A stretch of DNA of 64,000 nucleotides, taken from contig CP114496.1 in assembly GCA_027186245.1 (NCBI GenBank), positions 8,954,001 through 9,018,000 on the forward strand, read 5' to 3'. Below the pieces are notes generated by a model. It made no database searches. It saw only the letters and a list, made by a program, of their open reading frames with translations, and had not been told where the DNA came from. Within the stretch, counting starts at the first letter, position 1. Each line of letters starts with the position of its first letter. Shown here piece after piece: positions 59,727-64,000 of the stretch. Position numbers and translations under genes: made by a program. The DNA comes from Coriaria nepalensis. Taxonomy: Eukaryota > Streptophyta > Magnoliopsida > Cucurbitales > Coriariaceae.

Positions 59727-60708
59727 CTAGTTAAACTTCAATCCCGAACGGTTGAGCTTTTGTTGAGTAATACGGTCCAAACGTTCTCCCATCTCTGTTT
59801 TGTAATTCTTCCAATCTACGACCTCCCCGCAACGGAAGAAAACGTCACATGCAGCTCCGCTTGGAAACTTCCCACTTCTGTTCACTTCCAAATTACTCAA
59901 ACTATCAAAGCTACACAACCTCACTATGTCATCCACCATCCCTTATTCCTCCTCTTCCTCGGAGAAAGGGCAACCCAAGAAGCTGGCGATTCGCTTCAAC
60001 TGGAAAACCGGTCACTCTTTCAAATCCTCATACTTGAAGAAAGACACCTTTTCAGGTTTCTCTAGGCTTTCCTTTCGGTAACCGAGCATTTGAGTGAGGG
60101 CCCACTCATATGCATTCTCTCGCAATACATTTCAAAAGCTTTTTCGATCGAGTCGTAGCGTATGGTACCGGGTTTAATCCTCACAAAGTGCCAAAGCGAA
60201 ACACAAGTGTCCTTTGGGTGGGTCCCTACACAAATATATAATCTTGCAAGCCGAGTTCTTTATAGATTCCTGGAGGGAAACCCATTGCACGTGAGAAGAG
60301 AAGTGCCTAGGAGACAACAAGGTGGTCGGATCATGAGTAGCTTCGCCTTCTCCTTTGGCATATACCTCCATTTCGAAGCAGGGTACAAGAAGGCATATGT
60401 CAAGGCTGTAACCCAAGTGGTGCTGGATTTCGGGAGGGTAGCAATGAGTATATCATTATCTTGAGCTCGGAAGTGGTTTTGAAAAGCTAGAACTCCTTGT
60501 AAGGACTTGGTTTTATATCATATTCCTCCGTGCTTATGGAACTGATGTGTACTAATATTAGTACTACCGTTATCGGAATGAGACCGAGAAGGTGCGATCT
60601 AGCTGTTATTGCCATTTTGTCGAGACACTTATTCTTCTTGCAAGCAATTCTGGAAGTGTTAAGAGGATTAGGAGATTGATGAGGAGGAACAGGAGGAGTG
60701 CTCATCAT
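59727..60708 (-). pseudogene. Cytosolic sulfotransferase (SOT, flavonol-type) pseudogene
   Basis: Conserved SOT blocks appear in order on the minus strand but in changing frames: LQGVLAFQNHFRAQDNDILI (near 60500-60440), a degraded PAPS P-loop LPKSSTTWVTAL (normally PKSGTTW), SSHVQWVSLQESIKNSACKI with IIYLCRDP, AFEMYCERMHMSGPSLK, ESLEKPEKVSFFKYEDLKE, RIASFLGCPFSEEEEE, and the well-kept C-terminus VDDIVRLCSFDSLSNLEV, GEVVDWKNYKTEMGERLDRI and GSGLKF-like RSGLKF. At least three frameshifts and in-frame stops (after LKE and after EEEEE) break it. The ORF MMSTPPVPPHQSP.. at 60708-60487 is probably the decayed N-terminus. A TATA-like CTATATATAA (60807-60816) stands about 100 bases upstream. Intact enzymes transfer sulfate from PAPS to small hydroxyl compounds. 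Confidence 0.88.
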
Positions 60709-61427
60709 GACAAAGAGAATTAAAGATCAAGATTGCTTACTTCTTTTTGGTACCTGATTAATTGGGGTTCTTGTTCTCTCTTTGATTGCACTACATTGGT
60801 AACTAGTTATATATAGAGTCATATCATAAATCAATTAATTATAATCATAAATATAAATATTATATATTATATTTATTATTATTTAATTTATTACGAATTA
60901 AATACATCTCATAATATTTTCTCGTACTTATTAAAAAAATAATATTAGTTTGAATTTGGGTTAATTTATCCCAATGAAACATTATATAATAATAATTAGG
61001 TTCGATATACGTATGATTTTGAGAAATTAAAACGTAATTTAAAACTTTAATAATTGTTAGTGATTATATTTGATTAAAAAAAGTTAAAAAAAAAAAGAAA
61101 AAAAAGAAGGCAATTCATACGTATAGTAGGTTTGATTAGATGGTCGGCAAGCGACATCTTGCTTTGCGGACTCTTCGAGTTTCGACACTTCATATTTACA
61201 GCGCGAAATGTCGGCTCTGGTACAAAGTCTTTGATTGTAACGAACGACGAGGGATCGGATTGTCTCTCTCGCACACAAAGATCATGACCTCATCACCCAC
61301 CCCACCTTCTTCTTTTTCTTCTTCCTCATGAACAACCAAGTAAACAGTGAAATCCACTTTCGATCGCCTTGTTCGAGCTGAGCTAGGGAGTGAGTAGAGA
61401 GAGTAGACAGTAGAGAGGAGAGCTGAA
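60709..61427. other. Divergent promoter interval, SOT pseudogene to SYT
   Basis: AT-rich until about 61100, then moderate-GC sequence forming the likely promoter and leader of the synaptotagmin gene. No separate ORF supported. Confidence 0.5.
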
Positions 61428-61640
61428 ATGGCGTTCCTGCTAGGTCTAGTGATTGGAATAGCGGTTGGGCTAGCTCTGATTGTTGGATTCGTTCGATCGG
61501 AGAACGCCCGGTCCAAGCGCCGGTCAGATTTGGCTACGACGATTGCTGCTTTTGCTAGAATGACGGTTGAAGATTCCAGAAAGATATTTCCTCCTCAGTA
61601 TTATCCGTCTTGGGTCGTCTTCTCACAGCGCCAGAAGTTG

Positions 61641-61680
<40 letters not shown>

Positions 61681-64000
61681 GTTCGTTAATTTCAAGTCGA
61701 GACTGACATTGCGGTTTTTTTCTGACTTGCAGTTGACTTGGATCAATCTTCACCTCACCAAGATCTGGCCCTATGTTGATCAGGTTAAGTTTCTCAGCTT
61801 TTTCTACTCATTTACTTATTTTAGGGTATGAATTATTATGTTATATATTATTTAATTTATTGTTTTGGTATTTGTAGGCTGCTTCTGAGCTGATAAGAGC
61901 CTCTGTTGAGCCTGTTCTTGAACAGTATAGACCGATTATACTTTCTTCCTTGAAGTTTTCTAAGTTCACACTTGGAACTGTAGCTCCACAATTCACAGGT
62001 TTGTTTCATGTTTGCTTGATTTTGGTTGTACAACAATTTGGCTGCTTTTGTTTTTCGATCATGTTTTGACTTCTTTTAGTCCATTGGATTCAATAATAAG
62101 TGGGTTTTAGAATAATCTTGTGATAAACTGGATTATACTTCTATAGGAGTTTCGATAATAGAAGATGGAGGAGATAATGTTACTATGGAGTTGGAGATGC
62201 AATGGGATGGGAATCCAAGCATTATACTTGATATCAAGACTAGACTTGGTGTCGGCCTGCCTGTGCAGGTAATTTTAAAATCTTACTGCCCTTTTACGCC
62301 CTATTGGTTTACTTCACATGATTGTCTTGATTCAAAAGTATATACTAACTACAATAATGTGAAATAACTTGAGAAAATACATTCTGGGTTTTGTCATGGA
62401 AGATGTAAAGTTCTTAAGTTCTGCTACTCTTACAATGAATTTGTGAGCAATTTTTGTTATAACAAAAAAGTAGCCTCTTTTCATAATGATTTCTTGGAAG
62501 GGTGAAGTAAGGGTCACTTGTATGAAGTTTACAAAGAAATGAAGTTTACAAAGAAAAAATTTACTTCAGATTCGCTTTTGACAGTAAAATTTAATGATGG
62601 TAGGAAATGAGTTGTTGTATAATGCATTCGGGCAAGCACACTTGAACTGAATTTGAAAATAAAGTTACTGATTTCCTGTATAATCGCGAGTTCCTATATG
62701 TTGATATTTTTTTTAAAAACTAAATGTTGAATTTTACTTTTCTGCTCTAGGTGAAAGACATTGGATTCACTGGAGTTTTCAGGTTGATTTTTAAGCCATT
62801 AGTTGATGAGTTCCCATGTTTTGGTGCCGTTTCTTATTCTCTGCGGCAAAAGGTGTGGTACATCTCCCTATCCACATTGCCAAGCACTTTGATATTGATT
62901 TTGACTCTTTTCTTTTTCTTTTTAATAGAAAAAGTTGGATTTTGCTCTAAAAGTTATCGGCGGCGATATATCAACAATTCCTGGGCTTTATGATTTAATC
63001 GAGGTTTGATACTTTGATTCGATTTTACTCGATGTATTGATCAGTTCCCTCTCTTACAGTTGCATTTAAAAAAATAAAATAATAATCCTTAAGTTGTAAA
63101 GTCTTGAATGTAACACTTTTCCCGGTTGCAAAATGTTGAATTATAATAATCTACACCGAATGTTAATGCAGGGGTCTATTCGTGATGCCATTGAAGATTC
63201 TATTACATGGCCTGTTAGGAAAGTTATTCCAATCATACCTGGTGATTACAGGTATGTATCATAATAAGCCCTTTTTTTATACACGCTGGGAATGTTGAAA
63301 TAATATTAGAACGAGTTTTCCAATATAGATTACAATCCTTTTTATCATTTTTCATAATGATGATTCGTGTTGTTCAGTGACTTGGAAATGAAGCCAGTTG
63401 GAATATTGGAGGTGAAGCTTGTGCAAGCCAAGCAGTTGACAAATAAAGATATGGTTGGGAAATCTGATCCATATGCTGTAGTATATATAAGACCGATACG
63501 AGACAGAATGAAAACCAGCAAAACAATTGTAAGATGTAATATTATTTTTATTTTTATCTTGTGTGTGGTTGTCTTCATTCTTGGGTTTGGAAAAAAGATA
63601 ATCCCCATACTATTCTCCTTCTACAGAACAATGATTTGAATCCAGTCTGGAACGAACACTTTGAGTTTGTGGTAGAAGATGCATCCACACAACACTTGGT
63701 CGTGAGAATTTATGACGATGAAGGCCTTCAACCACCTGAGTTTATTGGATGTGCTCATATACAATTAAGTGAACTTCAACCTGGTAAAGTGAAAGATGTG
63801 TGGTTAAAGCTGGTTAAAGATTTGGAGGTTCAAAGAGATACCAAAAACAGGGGACAGGTGAGACTCATTATAAAATTCCCTTGTTTTTTATCCTTTGTCT
63901 TAAATTTTATTCATCTCAGGGGGGTTTTCTTAATTTTCTATCTTTTCACATGGAAATCTCTATTTCTAACTTGACAAATTCTCCCATTTCATTATTTCCT
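61428..64000 (+). CDS. SYT5: Plant synaptotagmin (SYT4/SYT5 type), 5' part, runs off the right edge
   Basis: Exons 61428-61637, 61733-61783, 61878-61998, 62147-62268, 62751-62852, 62929-63003, 63172-63251, 63378-63528 and 63627-63857; the rest lies beyond the window. An N-terminal membrane anchor (MAFLLGLVIGIAVGLALIVG) leads to ARMTVEDSRKIFPPQYYPSW. The SMP lipid-transfer domain spans residues about 65-250 (WPYVDQAASELIRASVEPVL, FTLGTVAPQF, ELEMQWDGNP, SITWPVRKVIPIIPGDYSDL). C2A has Ca2+-binding acidic residues (NKDMVGKSDPY, IYDDEG). These proteins tether ER to plasma membrane. Oddity: exon 1 must end at AAG (61637) to stay in frame with TTGACTTGG, but the next bases are TTGAGC, not GT. Using the GT one base earlier gives an immediate stop. 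A donor-site base seems lost. Confidence 0.9.
61643..61675. repeat. (CT)n microsatellite at the start of SYT intron 1
   Basis: About 16 CT units directly beside the abnormal exon 1 donor. Confidence 0.88.

Noticed and set aside
59727..60480. Organellar (mitochondrial) DNA insertion suggested by higher GC
   Set aside because: Minus-strand translation matches sulfotransferase blocks in order.
60487..60708. 73-codon ORF with a membrane-like segment and a good TATA box, first considered a new small protein gene
   Set aside because: Its downstream end continues, in another frame, into the sulfotransferase pseudogene (LQGVLAFQNHFRAQ), so it is best read as that gene's decayed N-terminus.

Overview
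This is plant nuclear DNA, almost certainly from a eudicot. The genes have many short exons with GT..AG borders and AT-rich introns. Intergenic DNA is very AT-rich with (AT)n and (CT)n microsatellites. Plant-only families are present (hybrid proline-rich protein, VAMP71, CLC-g, HHP, chloroplast-type DapB, MIR171, MIR396). I cannot name the species. Most genes are spliced; I rebuilt their exons by hand from homology, reading frame and splice sites, and every phase was checked by length.

Layout, left to right: start of a Rab-GAP/TBC gene (-, runs off the left edge); a 3' fragment of a UDP-GlcNAc transporter (UGNT1-like, +); a 4 kb gene-poor stretch; MIR171 (+); chloroplast-type DapB (-) with a one-base frameshift, back to back with a CUE-domain gene (+) over a shared promoter that holds two G-boxes; a broken calmodulin-like gene (-); MIR396 (+), followed by a decayed MIR396-like inverted repeat; tRNA-Ala(TGC); a degraded SNAP43 gene (+); two tandem, intact copies of CNOT10 (+, +), the second carrying a hAT-like insertion with an 8-bp target duplication; a hybrid proline-rich cell-wall protein (-); a VAMP71 R-SNARE (+); an ANTH clathrin adaptor (-); an internally deleted GT47 glycosyltransferase (-); a heptahelical HHP/PAQR membrane protein (-); vacuolar-type chloride channel CLC-g (-); a sulfotransferase pseudogene (-); and the 5' part of a plant synaptotagmin (SYT4/5 type, +, runs off the right edge).

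The genes are independent units, not an operon. Several are membrane-traffic components (TBC Rab-GAP, VAMP71, ANTH adaptor, synaptotagmin); two concern RNA (CNOT10 in mRNA decay, SNAP43 in snRNA transcription); two are microRNA genes controlling GRAS (miR171) and GRF (miR396) transcription factors. From memory, the Cue, CLC-g, GT47, ANTH and CNOT10 homologs all lie in one part of Arabidopsis chromosome 5 (At5g32440 to At5g35430), so this looks like a conserved block.

The most notable overall feature is decay. At least five genes are truncated, internally deleted or frameshifted beside intact neighbours, as expected of a fractionating duplicate segment. Two lesions (DapB, SYT) are single-base losses that could instead be sequencing errors.
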